Source: an uncultured bacterium
GTDB lineage: Bacteria > Bacteroidota > Ignavibacteria > Kapaibacteriales > UBA4661
Assembly: GCA_937899715.1 (NCBI GenBank)
Contig: CALCNX010000089.1
Location: forward strand, 38,063-102,062
Length of the DNA: 64,000 nt
Direction of reading: 5' to 3'
The number at the start of each line of letters is the position of its first letter. Position 1 is the stretch's first letter. Below are positions 35,954-44,950 of this stretch, in pieces. The notes below the pieces were generated by a model that saw only the letters and a program-made list of their open reading frames with translations, searched no databases and was not told where the DNA came from. The translations under genes and the position numbers were made by a program.

Positions 35954-36301
35954 ATGCCACGTTCCAAAAATAAAGTAGCATCCCGCGCCCGCCGCAAAAA
36001 GATGCTCCAGCATGCAAAAGGCTACTGGGGCGCTCGTAGCAAAGTCTGGACGATTGCCAAGCACCACATCGAAAAAGGCTGGCAATACGCCTTCCGTGAC
36101 CGCCGAGCAAAAAAGCGTCAATTCCGCAGCTTGTGGATTACCCGTATCAATGCAGCCGCTCGTGCCAATGGCATCAGCTATTCGCGCTTGATTCACCTTC
36201 TTGCTGAGAAAAACATCACGCTCGACCGTAAGATGCTTGCTGACCTTGCGATGAATCAGCCGGAGGCATTTACCAAAATCGTTGAACAAGCGAAAAGCTA
36301 G
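35954..36301 (+). CDS. rplT: 50S ribosomal protein L20
   Basis: The protein has 115 residues with the L20 start MPRSKNKVASRARRKKMLQH, then AKGYWGARSKVWTIAKHHI and FRSLWITRINAAARANGISY. L20 binds 23S rRNA early in assembly, and in some bacteria represses this operon. It is the last gene of infC-rpmI-rplT and is followed by a strong terminator. Confidence 0.98.
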   Translation: MPRSKNKVASRARRKKMLQHAKGYWGARSKVWTIAKHHIEKGWQYAFRDRRAKKRQFRSLWITRINAAARANGISYSRLIHLLAEKNITLDRKMLADLAMNQPEAFTKIVEQAKS

Positions 36302-36341
36302 CCCCCAACGACAACGCTCAAAAGATTGCATACCCAAAAGC

Positions 36342-36386
36342 AAAAACGCCTTACAAACTATGATTTGTAAGGCGTTTTTGTTTTTT
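36342..36386 (+). terminator. terminator of the infC-rpmI-rplT unit
   Basis: AAAAACGCCTTACAAA (36342-36357) pairs with TTTGTAAGGCGTTTTT (36364-36379), followed by GTTTTTTG. It also faces the convergent DedA gene. Confidence 0.88.
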
Positions 36387-36424
36387 GACTACTTTATCCT
36401 TTGTTTCTCTTTTGCGCGGGGGCG

Positions 36425-37033
36425 CTATTTCGTTGGACGTTTTTTCCAGTAACGATAGACAAAGATTCCTGCACCAATGACTACGAGAACCACTAGGAGC
36501 ACTTTACCATAAAGCTGCAAATACTCATCCATTTTCACCCAGTTTCTGCCGAGGGTCGCACCGGCAAAGAGTAAAATTCCATTCCAGACTGCAGCGCTCA
36601 TGGCGCTTAGGAGCGTTGTTGTGCCAAGCGGCATTTTGGCAATACCTGCTACCATCGAAATCACGGCACGGGTGCCGGAGAGAAAGCGATTAGCAATAAT
36701 CACCCAAAAGCCGTAGCGCCGAAACCAATCCTCTGCGCGGTGAATGCCGTCTATGGGCAGGAAATCAAAGCGCTTCGATTCAATTATCTGCGTTCCATAC
36801 CGTGCACCCACCCAATACATCGCCAAAAAGCCCAGCACACTGCCAAGCGTTGCCGAAGCCATCATCGGCACAAAACCTACGGTGCCGAGACCAATCAATG
36901 TACCGCAAAATACAAGAATAGTATCGCTTGGTGAAGGCGGGAAGACGTTCTCCAAGAAAGTAATAAAGCACACAAACGCCAGCACACCGGATGGCGGTAG
37001 TCCTTTGATAAATTCGACGGCATATTCAAGCAT
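36425..37033 (-). CDS. DedA-family membrane protein
   Basis: From ATG 37033 the protein has 203 residues with about five hydrophobic segments. The motif ITFLENVFPPSPSDTILVFC near the N-terminus and the ANRFLSGTRAVISMVAGIAK segment with its conserved Arg residues are typical of DedA proteins, some of which move polyprenyl phosphate or phosphatidylethanolamine across the membrane. The frame extends to a TTG at 37084, but the extra 17 residues are not conserved in the family. It ends 39 bp from the ribosomal terminator. Confidence 0.9.
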   Translation of the reverse strand: MLEYAVEFIKGLPPSGVLAFVCFITFLENVFPPSPSDTILVFCGTLIGLGTVGFVPMMASATLGSVLGFLAMYWVGARYGTQIIESKRFDFLPIDGIHRAEDWFRRYGFWVIIANRFLSGTRAVISMVAGIAKMPLGTTTLLSAMSAAVWNGILLFAGATLGRNWVKMDEYLQLYGKVLLVVLVVIGAGIFVYRYWKKRPTK

Positions 37034-37370
37034 AGTCTGCGCTTTCTCAGAGGGTATGGAATGATAAACAGGCGATTCAGCCAAAGATACAAAATGTATA
37101 ATTTCTGCGATGACTTTCTTTCTGTTATCTCCTGCCGATGTTTAATTGTGGTAAATTCTCCTTTTTGCCGCGACTCACATTTTATGCGGTCTTGAGGATT
37201 GAAATATAAACTTTTTTCACACAATGCTTTTCGGAATTTCCGCATTTCACCGACAAGTTGTATATTGTGCTTCTGTCAAAAATGATTGACATATCAACTA
37301 CCTCGTGGCATAAACACCGATTTTTCTTTCATGTAGCTGTATTACTAGCTTTTTTGCAAGGAGCGTTCTT
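37034..37370. other. intergenic region between divergent DedA and palmitoyltransferase-like genes
   Basis: No gene is seen in these 337 bp. Near 37285-37298 it holds the palindrome ATTGACATATCAAC. AAGGAG at 37358-37363 serves as the Shine-Dalgarno for the next gene. TATATTGTG near 37261 may be a promoter -7 element, so the palindrome would lie just downstream of transcription start. Confidence 0.55.
37285..37298. promoter_or_regulatory. palindromic operator candidate ATTGACATATCAAC
   Basis: This is one of three sites matching RTTGAYAYRTCAAC; the others are at 5017 and 59533. It lies 73 bp before the GTG start of the palmitoyltransferase-like gene. Confidence 0.5.
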
Positions 37371-38594
37371 GTGGATTTATTTCAAAAATGTATAGATTTT
37401 ACCCGCGCCGATGAAGTCAAGGCGCTTGATATGTACCCATATTTCCGCGCTGTTCAGGAAAACGAAGGTCCGCTTGTGATGATGGAAGGACGCAAAGTGG
37501 TTATGGCTGGCTCGAATAATTATTTGGGCTTGACCGGACATCCACGTGTGCGCGAAGCCGCAAAACGAGCAATTGACAAATACGGCACAAGCTGCTCCGG
37601 TTCACGCTACCTCACTGGAACGATTGACCTCCACAATGAGTTGGAAACACGCTTTGCAAAGTTTTTGGGCTACGAGTCCGTTCTCTTGTACAGCACAGGT
37701 TATCAAACCGCACTCGGCGCTATTTCAGGCTTGGTGCAGCGCGGTGATTACATCATCTCCGACAAAGAAAATCACGCTTGTATCATCAACGGTGCATTGC
37801 TTGCTAAAGGCGCAACGGCGGATTTTGTGCGCTATAAGCATAACGACATGGCAGACTTAGAGCGCGTTCTCTCGAAAATTCCTGACACAGCAGGGAAACT
37901 TATCGTTACCGATGGCGTTTTTTCCGTAACCGGCTCTATCGTTAATTTGCCTGATCTTATGAAGGTAGCAAAGCAGTACGGCGCACGTGTACTTGTGGAC
38001 GATGCACACGCAACGGGTGTTATCGGCAAAGGCGGACGCGGTACGGCAAGCCACTATGGGCTTGAAGCCGATATGACGATGGGAACATTTTCCAAAACCT
38101 TTGCGTCACTGGGTGGTTTCATCGGTGGTCCTGAGCGGGTGATTAACTATCTCAAGCACAATTCTCCGGCACTTATCTTTAGTGCCAGCCCCACTCCGGC
38201 TTCCTGTGCTGCGGCTTTGGAAGCACTGACTATCTTGGAAGAGCAACCGGAATTGATGGACAAACTTGTCGCAAATGCGAATTATGCTCGCGCCGGACTC
38301 AAAGAAAAAGGTTTTCACGTCTTGGAGGGACAAACGGGCATTGTACCAGTTATTGTCGGTTCGCTCGAAAATGCACTTATGTACTGGCGACAGCTCTATA
38401 ACCGCGATGTCTTTGTCAACGCATTTGTACCGCCCGGCGTACCACCGAATATGAGCATGATGCGCACAAGCTACATGGCTTCGCACGAGAAAGTTCATCT
38501 CGACCGTATTATCGAAGCATTCGATGAAGTCGGTACTGTACTTGGCTTTCGCGGTGCAACCACAAACGGGCAAGCAGTAGCGGCGGAACATTAA
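37371..38594 (+). CDS. serine palmitoyltransferase-like alpha-oxoamine synthase
   Basis: The PLP enzyme family condenses an amino acid with an acyl-CoA; this branch includes serine palmitoyltransferase, which starts sphingolipid synthesis, and KBL (2-amino-3-ketobutyrate ligase). The 407 residues include GSNNYLGLTGHPRV, TSCSGSRYLTGTIDLHNELE, the PLP-contacting VDDAHATGVIGKGGRG and the lysine of GTFSKTFASLGGF. The start GTG 37371 is supported by AAGGAG at 37358. The extended C-terminus and wording (FVNAFVPPGVPPNMSMMRTS) favour the palmitoyltransferase branch. A palindromic operator candidate also found at beta-oxidation genes lies upstream. Confidence 0.85.
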   Translation: MDLFQKCIDFTRADEVKALDMYPYFRAVQENEGPLVMMEGRKVVMAGSNNYLGLTGHPRVREAAKRAIDKYGTSCSGSRYLTGTIDLHNELETRFAKFLGYESVLLYSTGYQTALGAISGLVQRGDYIISDKENHACIINGALLAKGATADFVRYKHNDMADLERVLSKIPDTAGKLIVTDGVFSVTGSIVNLPDLMKVAKQYGARVLVDDAHATGVIGKGGRGTASHYGLEADMTMGTFSKTFASLGGFIGGPERVINYLKHNSPALIFSASPTPASCAAALEALTILEEQPELMDKLVANANYARAGLKEKGFHVLEGQTGIVPVIVGSLENALMYWRQLYNRDVFVNAFVPPGVPPNMSMMRTSYMASHEKVHLDRIIEAFDEVGTVLGFRGATTNGQAVAAEH

Positions 38595-38606
38595 AACTAA
38601 ACTGAG

Positions 38607-38648
38607 AAGAGATGTAGCCCACCGTACATTGGGCTACATCTCTTTTTC
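38607..38648 (+). terminator. terminator after the palmitoyltransferase-like gene
   Basis: AAGAGATGTAGCCCA (38607-38621) pairs with TGGGCTACATCTCTT (38630-38643), then TTTC. It lies 13 bp after the stop. Confidence 0.85.
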
Positions 38649-38659
38649 TGTCGAAAAAG

Positions 38660-38691
38660 TTTGGAAAAAATCTCTTTTTCCCGTAGGTTTG
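38660..38691 (+). promoter_or_regulatory. promoter of tRNA-Thr
   Basis: TTTG (38660-38663), 20 bp, TAGGTTTG (38684-38691): an exact match to the Bacteroidota consensus, 27 bp before the tRNA. Confidence 0.65.
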
Positions 38692-38718
38692 TAATCTGTT
38701 TTCTAACATTTTTATCTT

Positions 38719-38791
38719 GCCAACCTAGCTCAGCTGGTAGAGCAGCTCATTCGTAATGAGCAGGTCGTCGGTTCGAATCCGATGGTTGGCT
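38719..38791 (+). tRNA. tRNA-Thr (anticodon CGT)
   Basis: A complete cloverleaf: acceptor GCCAACC with GGTTGGC, D-stem GCTC with GAGC, anticodon stem GCTCA with TGAGC around loop TTCGTAA (anticodon CGT), and a T-arm with TTCGAAT. CCA is not encoded. Confidence 0.95.
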
Positions 38792-38797
38792 CAAACC

Positions 38798-38836
38798 AAA
38801 AGCCCGCAAACTCAATGTTTGTGGGCTTTTGAGTTT
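38798..38836 (+). terminator. terminator after tRNA-Thr
   Basis: AAAAGCCCGCAAAC (38798-38811) pairs with GTTTGTGGGCTTTT (38817-38830), followed by GAGTTTT. It also faces convergent ligA. Confidence 0.82.
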
Positions 38837-38856
38837 TATGATTCATTCTCGCATCA

Positions 38857-40971
38857 TCAGCTATTTTCTCCGGCACTTTCCGGCTGAATCATAGAAAGCA
38901 AGTCCGCTTCTGTAATAACTTTTACGCCCAATTCCTGCGCCTTTTCCAGCTTACTTCCCGCTTCTTCTCCCGCAAGTACAAAATCGGTCTTTTTGCTCAC
39001 CGAACCTGCCACTTTCCCGCCATAGCGCTGTATTAAGTCCTTTGCATCGTCGCGCTTCAGCGTGGGCAATGTACCGGTGATGACAAACGTTTTTCCTTGC
39101 ACAGCCGTTACCGCGTCAGCAATGGCGCGTCCTTCATAGTGCATTTTTAAGCCTAGTGCGGCAAGGTCTTGCACTAATCGGCGGTTATCATCGCTCTGGA
39201 ACCACGCTGCAATCGCAGTCGCCGTGCGCTCGCCAATACCGAATACTTGCACGAAATCGCCCTTCGTAGCTTCCACTAGGCGCTCCATCGAACCAAAATG
39301 TTCTGCAAGAATTTTCGCGGTCTCCTCACCCACAAAACGCACACCCGCTCCAAAGAGCACTTTTGCAAAAGGGCGTTCTTTACTTGCTTCGATAGCCGCA
39401 AAGAGGTTATCGGCACGTTTTTCCGCCCAGCGGTCAAGCGCCAGAAGCCTTTCGCGCTGCTCATGCAAACGATAGATGTCGGCAATCGTCTGCAAAAAAC
39501 CTTCCTCCACAAGCTGGTCAACAAGGCTTTCGCCTAAGCCTTCAATATCCATCGCCTTGCGTGAAACCCAATGCGTAAGCCGCCCGCGCACTTGCGAAGG
39601 GCAGCCCGAAAACTCACAATAATATGCCGCTTCGCCGTCGTAGCGCCTTAGTACTTGCTTGTGAGCGCAAGGGCATTCGTGCGGAAATGAAAAAGGTGTA
39701 CTGTCCGAAGGGCGAAATTCCGACACGAAGCCGCTTACTTTCGGAATGACATCACCACCTTTTTCCACAACAACTGTATCCCCGGTACGAATATCCAGTT
39801 CGGCAATATAATCCGCATTATGTAGCGTAGCGCGGCTGATGGTTGAGCCGGCAAGCAGAACAGGTTCAAGTTCTGCCACCGGCGTAGCTACGCCTGTGCG
39901 ACCGATTTGCAGAAAGATAGAAGTAAGTCTGGTTTGCGCCTTTTTTGCTTCATATTTGTACGCAAACGCCCAGCGCGGAAAGCGCCCCACGGCACCAAGT
40001 TCCGTCTGCTGCTGAAGGCTATTCACTTTAATCACCGCACCGTCTGTTTGGAACGGCAGCGTTTCACGGCGCGTTTCCCATTCATCAATGAAAGCAAACA
40101 CATCCTCAAGGGTAAGGCACAACCGCGAATGCAGTGCGGTGGGGAAGCCCATTTCTCGCAGAAGGCTCATATTATCCGCTTGCGAGAGAAGTGCAATATC
40201 GTCGGAAGCAAGAAAGTACGTTGCAAGCTGAAGCGGGCGTTTCATTACTTCGCGTGGGTCTTGGAGCTTGAGTGTACCAGCGGTCAGATTGCGCGGATTG
40301 GCATACAATTTTTCGCCGTTCGCCTCACGCTCTTCATTCAGCCGCACAAAATCGTCACTGAGCATAAAAACTTCGCCACGAACCTCGAAATTTTTCAACT
40401 CCACATCGCCCACAAACACAGGATTGACGCGAAGCGGCACACTTGGCAACGTACGGACGTTTTGCGTAATGTCGTCGCCCGTTACGCCGTCGCCGCGCGT
40501 AACGCCAAGGGCAAGAACACCATCCACATACCGTAAGCTCATCGCAACCCCATCGTACTTGAGGTCGCACCAGTATTCATGCGGCTTGCCTTCCAAAAGT
40601 TCACTCACGCGGCGGTCAAAATCGCTGGCATCCTCGCGGTTGTAGCTATTTTGTAAAGAAAGCATTGGCTGGGCGTGCCGAACATTACGAAACTCTTTCA
40701 GCGCCTCACCACTAACGCGCTGAGTGGGACTGTCCGGCGTAACAAGGTCAGGGTGCTGCCGCTCAAGAGCGCTTAATTCCTCGAAGATACGGTCGTAGTC
40801 GCGGTCATCCATAATCGGTGCGGCTTCCACATAATAGGCGATATCGGCACGGCGAATCTGCGAGCGAAGATGCTCGGCGTGGTCGCGGAAATTTGTACTC
40901 TGCTGCGCTTGTATGCCAGAGGTGGAGCGCTCACTGAAAAGGTCGTGTTGGTCGGGCATAGCGTCGTTCAT
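38857..40971 (-). CDS. ligA: NAD-dependent DNA ligase LigA
   Basis: LigA seals nicks using NAD+. The 704 residues contain, in order, the Ia domain with YYVEAAPIMDDRDYD, the adenylation domain with the active-site Lys in CDLKYDGVAMSL, the OB fold, a four-Cys zinc finger (CPCAHK, YYCEFSGCPSQ), helix-hairpin-helix repeats and a C-terminal BRCT domain (GKTFVITGTLPTLKRDDAKD). The start is ATG 40971; ATG 40959 is possible. It converges on tRNA-Thr. Confidence 0.97.
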   Translation of the reverse strand: MNDAMPDQHDLFSERSTSGIQAQQSTNFRDHAEHLRSQIRRADIAYYVEAAPIMDDRDYDRIFEELSALERQHPDLVTPDSPTQRVSGEALKEFRNVRHAQPMLSLQNSYNREDASDFDRRVSELLEGKPHEYWCDLKYDGVAMSLRYVDGVLALGVTRGDGVTGDDITQNVRTLPSVPLRVNPVFVGDVELKNFEVRGEVFMLSDDFVRLNEEREANGEKLYANPRNLTAGTLKLQDPREVMKRPLQLATYFLASDDIALLSQADNMSLLREMGFPTALHSRLCLTLEDVFAFIDEWETRRETLPFQTDGAVIKVNSLQQQTELGAVGRFPRWAFAYKYEAKKAQTRLTSIFLQIGRTGVATPVAELEPVLLAGSTISRATLHNADYIAELDIRTGDTVVVEKGGDVIPKVSGFVSEFRPSDSTPFSFPHECPCAHKQVLRRYDGEAAYYCEFSGCPSQVRGRLTHWVSRKAMDIEGLGESLVDQLVEEGFLQTIADIYRLHEQRERLLALDRWAEKRADNLFAAIEASKERPFAKVLFGAGVRFVGEETAKILAEHFGSMERLVEATKGDFVQVFGIGERTATAIAAWFQSDDNRRLVQDLAALGLKMHYEGRAIADAVTAVQGKTFVITGTLPTLKRDDAKDLIQRYGGKVAGSVSKKTDFVLAGEEAGSKLEKAQELGVKVITEADLLSMIQPESAGENS

Positions 40972-41149
40972 TGATGATGGTTACATATCCTGAATTTGTG
41001 GTTGAATTTGTCGATTTGTAAACTACAAAAAATCGGCTTGAAATCAAGCGCACAAACTCAGTAGAGATTAGAGCAAACACCCCTTTTTGAAAAAATTATG
41101 GAACTCGATATTTGGTGAAGCGCTGAGCTTTTTGAGCATTCTATCTGCT

Positions 41150-41181
41150 ATTGCTTTACAATCAATTTGGTGTTATCTTTG
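41150..41181 (+). promoter_or_regulatory. promoter of the second MCP leader
   Basis: ATTG (41150-41153), 20 bp, TATCTTTG (41174-41181): TAnnTTTG is exact. Transcription would begin near 41186. Confidence 0.45.
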
Positions 41182-41185
41182 CGGA

Positions 41186-41343
41186 CTGAACAAAATCACG
41201 CAACAAAGCCGCAAAGCGAGGCTCCGCAAAAGACCCAGATTTGCTTCGGTAGCCGACACCACCTTTGATTGGCTCGTTATCACGCCACAAGCAGCTTTCT
41301 ACTCCTCAGGGAAATAGGAGTACAGAGCGCTCTATTCCTATTT
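41186..41343 (+). ncRNA. structured mRNA leader upstream of an MCP, possible GEMM (cyclic-di-GMP-I) riboswitch
   Basis: The leader has compact Watson-Crick elements: CAAAGCC (41204-41210) with GGCT (41219 on) enclosing CGC-AAA-GCG, then CCGCAAAAG (41224-41232), and CTTCGGTAGCCGAC (41244-41257), which can form a CGG/CCG hairpin. The order CAAA-GCC, CGCAAA-G, GGTAGCCG recalls the GEMM class, which often precedes chemoreceptor genes. A second, longer hairpin (41312-41343: AAATAGGA, AGAGC with GCTCT, TCCTATTT) lies just before the start codon and could block translation. The class assignment is tentative because the GNRA loop and the full receptor are not clear. Confidence 0.33.
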
Positions 41344-41347
41344 GTTG

Positions 41348-42703
41348 ATGTCTAATCTTTTTGCTTCATCTCGCCGTATTTACACTGTCATTGGCATATT
41401 ATTTGGCGCATTTTTTCCTCTCGTTGCTGTCCTTCTGCGCATTTGGCAGCATGGTTTGTCTGAGCTTACTACGATTATCAAAAACGACCCTTTACTCTGG
41501 ATAATTTTTTCTGCCCCGATTTTTCTTGGCGCGGCAGCCTGGCTTGCGGGGCTTTACCAAGACAAAGCCGTACGAGCGCAGCACCAAGCCGAAGAAGCCC
41601 GCAACTCTGTGCAAAAACAAGTGGAAGAAGCTACACTTGTGATACAACAGCAGCAAAACGAGCTGCGCGAGAAAGATGCTCAGGCCCTGGAGATAAATAT
41701 TCAGAAGCGGCAGTACATGGAAAAAAGTGTTTCCGATTTGCTTGCAACTATGCACAGTTTGGGCAAAGGCGATTTAACGGTAAGTATTCAAAGCAATACA
41801 GATGACGAAATTGCAGACCTCTATCGCGGATTTTCTACTTCTGTCGCAATGATTCGCTCGCTTGTCATTAAAGTCAATGATGTCGTAGATAATGTGGCTC
41901 TGGCAACAGCGCAAATTGCCGAAGAAACCCAGCAGATGGCTTTGTCCGTACAGCACCAAACATTACACACCAACGAAATTGCTGCTGCCGTAGAAGAAAC
42001 AATGAACACTATTGAAGAGACCGTACGGCGCGTCACCTCAGCTGCAAATGAAGCCCAAAAAACGGAATCCGAATCACAACAGAGCATTGCTACGGTACGG
42101 GTGATGCAGGAGCGGATGAGCAATATCGCCGGAGTAGTTGCGGAAGTTGCACAAACTATTGCTGCTCTTGTAGAGCAAAGCGAAGCTATCGGTGGCATAG
42201 TGCAGGTTATCAATGATATTGCCGACCAGACAAATCTTCTTGCTCTCAATGCTGCTATCGAAGCCGCACGAGCAGGCGAGGCAGGACGTGGCTTTGCCAT
42301 TGTTGCCGATGAAGTCCGCAAACTTGCCGAACGCACCCAAAAAGCGACAAAAGAAATTGCCTCAACCGTACACACAATACAGCACCAAACCACAGAGGCA
42401 ATTACCACAATGAATAAAGGACAAGAAGATGTTCGGGCAGGCGAAAGTGCTGTGCAGAACACCCATGATGCTCTGGAGCGCATTACTCATCAAGCGCGCC
42501 ACGTGAGTGATATGGTTGCCGGAATAGCAACCGCAAGCGAGCAGCAAGCCTCCTCAATGAATGATATTGGTCTGGGCGTTCATAACATTGTTAAGGTTGC
42601 ACAGCATTCTTCAACCGTCATCAATGAAACATCCGCTAGTGTCAAAAGCCTCCACGTCATTGCCGAGCATTTGCAAGAAACGATTGCTACATTCCGAATC
42701 TGA
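41348..42703 (+). CDS. methyl-accepting chemotaxis protein, short two-helix form
   Basis: From ATG 41348 the protein has 451 residues. Two membrane helices at about 12-30 and 48-67 leave only a short loop, so it has no periplasmic sensor. A coiled coil follows, then a HAMP-like stretch (GKGDLTVSIQSNTDDEIADL) and a full signalling domain with IADQTNLLALNAAIEAA and AGRGFAIVADEVRKLAERTQ. The tip is the same as in the MCP at 8661. It lacks an input domain, so signals may come through the membrane or from cytoplasmic partners. The structured leader upstream suggests post-transcriptional control. Confidence 0.92.
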   Translation: MSNLFASSRRIYTVIGILFGAFFPLVAVLLRIWQHGLSELTTIIKNDPLLWIIFSAPIFLGAAAWLAGLYQDKAVRAQHQAEEARNSVQKQVEEATLVIQQQQNELREKDAQALEINIQKRQYMEKSVSDLLATMHSLGKGDLTVSIQSNTDDEIADLYRGFSTSVAMIRSLVIKVNDVVDNVALATAQIAEETQQMALSVQHQTLHTNEIAAAVEETMNTIEETVRRVTSAANEAQKTESESQQSIATVRVMQERMSNIAGVVAEVAQTIAALVEQSEAIGGIVQVINDIADQTNLLALNAAIEAARAGEAGRGFAIVADEVRKLAERTQKATKEIASTVHTIQHQTTEAITTMNKGQEDVRAGESAVQNTHDALERITHQARHVSDMVAGIATASEQQASSMNDIGLGVHNIVKVAQHSSTVINETSASVKSLHVIAEHLQETIATFRI

Positions 42704-42721
42704 AAAAGTACTCATTGACCA

Positions 42722-44938
42722 TCATGCAACCCTGAACGGCAGCGACCTCGGCATTACGCCTGTCGCATCGAAGACTGCTGCTGCGATTGCAGGCGCAATA
42801 GGCGCAATAGGTGGCTCGCCCACGCCATATGGCACATCGTCACCTTCCAAGATAAATGTTTGAATTTCGGGCGCATCGCGGAGTGTCGCCACCGGATATT
42901 CGTGGAAATTACTTGCCCCAATTTGCCCGTCCTTAATCTGAAGCCCTTCGTACAAGGAAGCACTAATGCCCATCATTATGCAGCCCTCAATTTGCTGACG
43001 GATTCCTTCAGGATTGACAGCGATTCCAACGTCCAGCACGTGTGTTACCTTGCGCACTCGAATCACGCCGTCCGTTACCGTCACCTCCACAGCCGCCGCG
43101 GCAATCGTTTTTCTGTCATTGGCAAGCGCCATTCCGCGACCCGTGCCAGGCGTTTTAGGCTGTTTCCAAGCGCTTTTTTCGGCAAGTGTTTCAAGTGTTT
43201 TGATGTACCGCTTATTGATTTTCTCATTTCCCGCCACGAGTTCCAAACGCAGTGCAATCGGGTCTTTGTCGAGTTTGTGTGCCAGTTCGTTGATAAAACT
43301 TTCAATCGCAAACGCATTGGCAAATATGCCCACACTACGCCAGATACCGGTCGTGAAGGGGAGTTTGTTGTGCCAGAGCGTTGCGGCTCTGTTCGGGGTG
43401 TTGTAGATAATGCTTGCACCGTGCCCTGCCGAAATAAAATCTGCACCAAAGACGGTCATGCCAACTTCACCCGCCATTCCCTCGATAATCATATCGGGCG
43501 TGGCTTGGTCGTGGGTGATAGCTTCAATTTTACCATCCGATGTAATTTTTGCCTGCAAGACATGGTGGGTATTTGGTCGGTACATCGAATTTTGAAATTC
43601 CTGTTCGCGTGTATTAAAAACCGATACAGGCTTGCCGACAATCTTGGAAATTTTCGCAGCATCGGCGGCATTCATTTTGGAATATCGTCGCCCGAAGCCG
43701 CCTCCCAAGTAGGCAGCCCGAACTTCCACTTTTTCTGCATCTATTCCAAGCGCCTTTGCAACTTGGTCGCGTATCAGACTTGGTACTTGTGTACCGATGA
43801 CGATAGTTGCTTTGTCTTGTTCAACATGAGCAATGGAGCCATTTGGTTCCATTTGAGCATGAGCGCCCAGAGGTGTCCGATATTCCTGCTTGAATACTCC
43901 ATCGGAACTTTTTTCGATAATAGATTTTGCACTGCCTTCGTTCTGTACTTCGACCTCCGTGCCTTTACCGACAGTCACGATACCTTCAATATCCGCTTGT
44001 TGCCATTTCTTGGGGACATTCCATTCTATTTCTATTACGCGTGCTGCCGTTTCTGCCGCGTAACGACTTTTTGCGACAACCGCCAGAAACTCACCGTCGC
44101 GTATAACGCGCTCCACTCCTTGCACCTTCTCTGCCTCTTGTGTTTTGATGGTTTTTATCGTGCCATCAATATAAGGTGATTCCACGATGACGGCGTAGAG
44201 CATTCCGGGCATAGTCTGGTCAATGCCGAAAAGCGGCTTCCCCATAACTTTCGGCTTCAAGTCAACCCGCTTCATGTCTTTACCAACGTACTTAAAGGCA
44301 GATGTGGGCTTGAGTGCCGGGGTCTTGGGAATATCCCATTGCTTTGTCTTTTTGGCGATATCTGCGTACGTTATTGCCCGATTGCCGGAAGTGACTGAGC
44401 CATTGCTTGCCGTTACCGTGCTCACATCCACACCCCACTCTTTTGCGGCAGCAGCTTTGAGCATTTCGCGCATCGTGGCTGCTACTTCACGTATGGGAAT
44501 AAACATGGAACTGGTACTGGTGCTACCGCCCGTTCCCAAACTGTCAATAACACCTGTACCTGTGCTGGCGTGCTCTACTTTGATTTGCGAAGGCGGCACT
44601 TCCAATTCTTCTGCTGCAAGCATAGCATAACCCGTGAAAATACCTTGCCCCATCTCCACTTTGGGAGATTTGAGAACAATCGTATTATCGGGTAGAACCT
44701 CAAACCAAAAGTCTGGTCGGTAGCTCGAAATGGAAGCAGGGAAATCCAGATTCTCTACTGTTTGCGCTGCCGCACGACGCATAGGCACACGCCCCGGATA
44801 AACGGCAATCATTGCACCGCCCAGCACAATACCGCCCACCTGCAAAAATCTCCGACGGGTCAGTGATTTTTTTTGAGGCTGTTCAGCACGGGATTGCTCA
44901 GAATCGGGCTGCTCTTGAGAATTTTTTTTAGAAGCCAT
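42722..44938 (-). CDS. molybdenum hydroxylase large subunit (xanthine dehydrogenase/IorB-type)
   Basis: The 738-residue protein binds molybdopterin. The N-terminus has a twin-arginine signal (LTRRRFLQVGGIVLGGAMIA), so it is exported by Tat. The motifs MGQGIFTGYAMLAAEELEVP, GGGFGRRY and FANAFAIESFINELAHKLDK are those of isoquinoline 1-oxidoreductase beta-type aldehyde oxidases. Its 2Fe-2S partner is encoded 12 bp upstream in the direction of transcription. Such enzymes oxidise aldehydes or N-heterocycles; the substrate is not shown. No cofactor-insertion or cytochrome subunit is adjacent. Confidence 0.92.
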   Translation of the reverse strand: MASKKNSQEQPDSEQSRAEQPQKKSLTRRRFLQVGGIVLGGAMIAVYPGRVPMRRAAAQTVENLDFPASISSYRPDFWFEVLPDNTIVLKSPKVEMGQGIFTGYAMLAAEELEVPPSQIKVEHASTGTGVIDSLGTGGSTSTSSMFIPIREVAATMREMLKAAAAKEWGVDVSTVTASNGSVTSGNRAITYADIAKKTKQWDIPKTPALKPTSAFKYVGKDMKRVDLKPKVMGKPLFGIDQTMPGMLYAVIVESPYIDGTIKTIKTQEAEKVQGVERVIRDGEFLAVVAKSRYAAETAARVIEIEWNVPKKWQQADIEGIVTVGKGTEVEVQNEGSAKSIIEKSSDGVFKQEYRTPLGAHAQMEPNGSIAHVEQDKATIVIGTQVPSLIRDQVAKALGIDAEKVEVRAAYLGGGFGRRYSKMNAADAAKISKIVGKPVSVFNTREQEFQNSMYRPNTHHVLQAKITSDGKIEAITHDQATPDMIIEGMAGEVGMTVFGADFISAGHGASIIYNTPNRAATLWHNKLPFTTGIWRSVGIFANAFAIESFINELAHKLDKDPIALRLELVAGNEKINKRYIKTLETLAEKSAWKQPKTPGTGRGMALANDRKTIAAAAVEVTVTDGVIRVRKVTHVLDVGIAVNPEGIRQQIEGCIMMGISASLYEGLQIKDGQIGASNFHEYPVATLRDAPEIQTFILEGDDVPYGVGEPPIAPIAPAIAAAVFDATGVMPRSLPFRVA

Positions 44939-44950
44939 GATACTTGAAGA

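Larger units (their letters stand above)
40972..41347. other. intergenic region between ligA and the second MCP
   Basis: No protein gene is supported in these 376 bp. It contains ligA's upstream region, a promoter near 41150-41181 and a roughly 160-nt structured leader of the MCP gene. Confidence 0.6.

Noticed and set aside
41087..41317. 76-codon ORF before the second MCP
   Set aside because: It crosses the promoter and structured leader and has no protein features after its hydrophobic start.
42860..44179. 439-codon plus-strand ORF inside the molybdenum hydroxylase gene
   Set aside because: It is a shadow of a conserved gene on the other strand; Cys/Phe-rich translation is typical of antisense frames.
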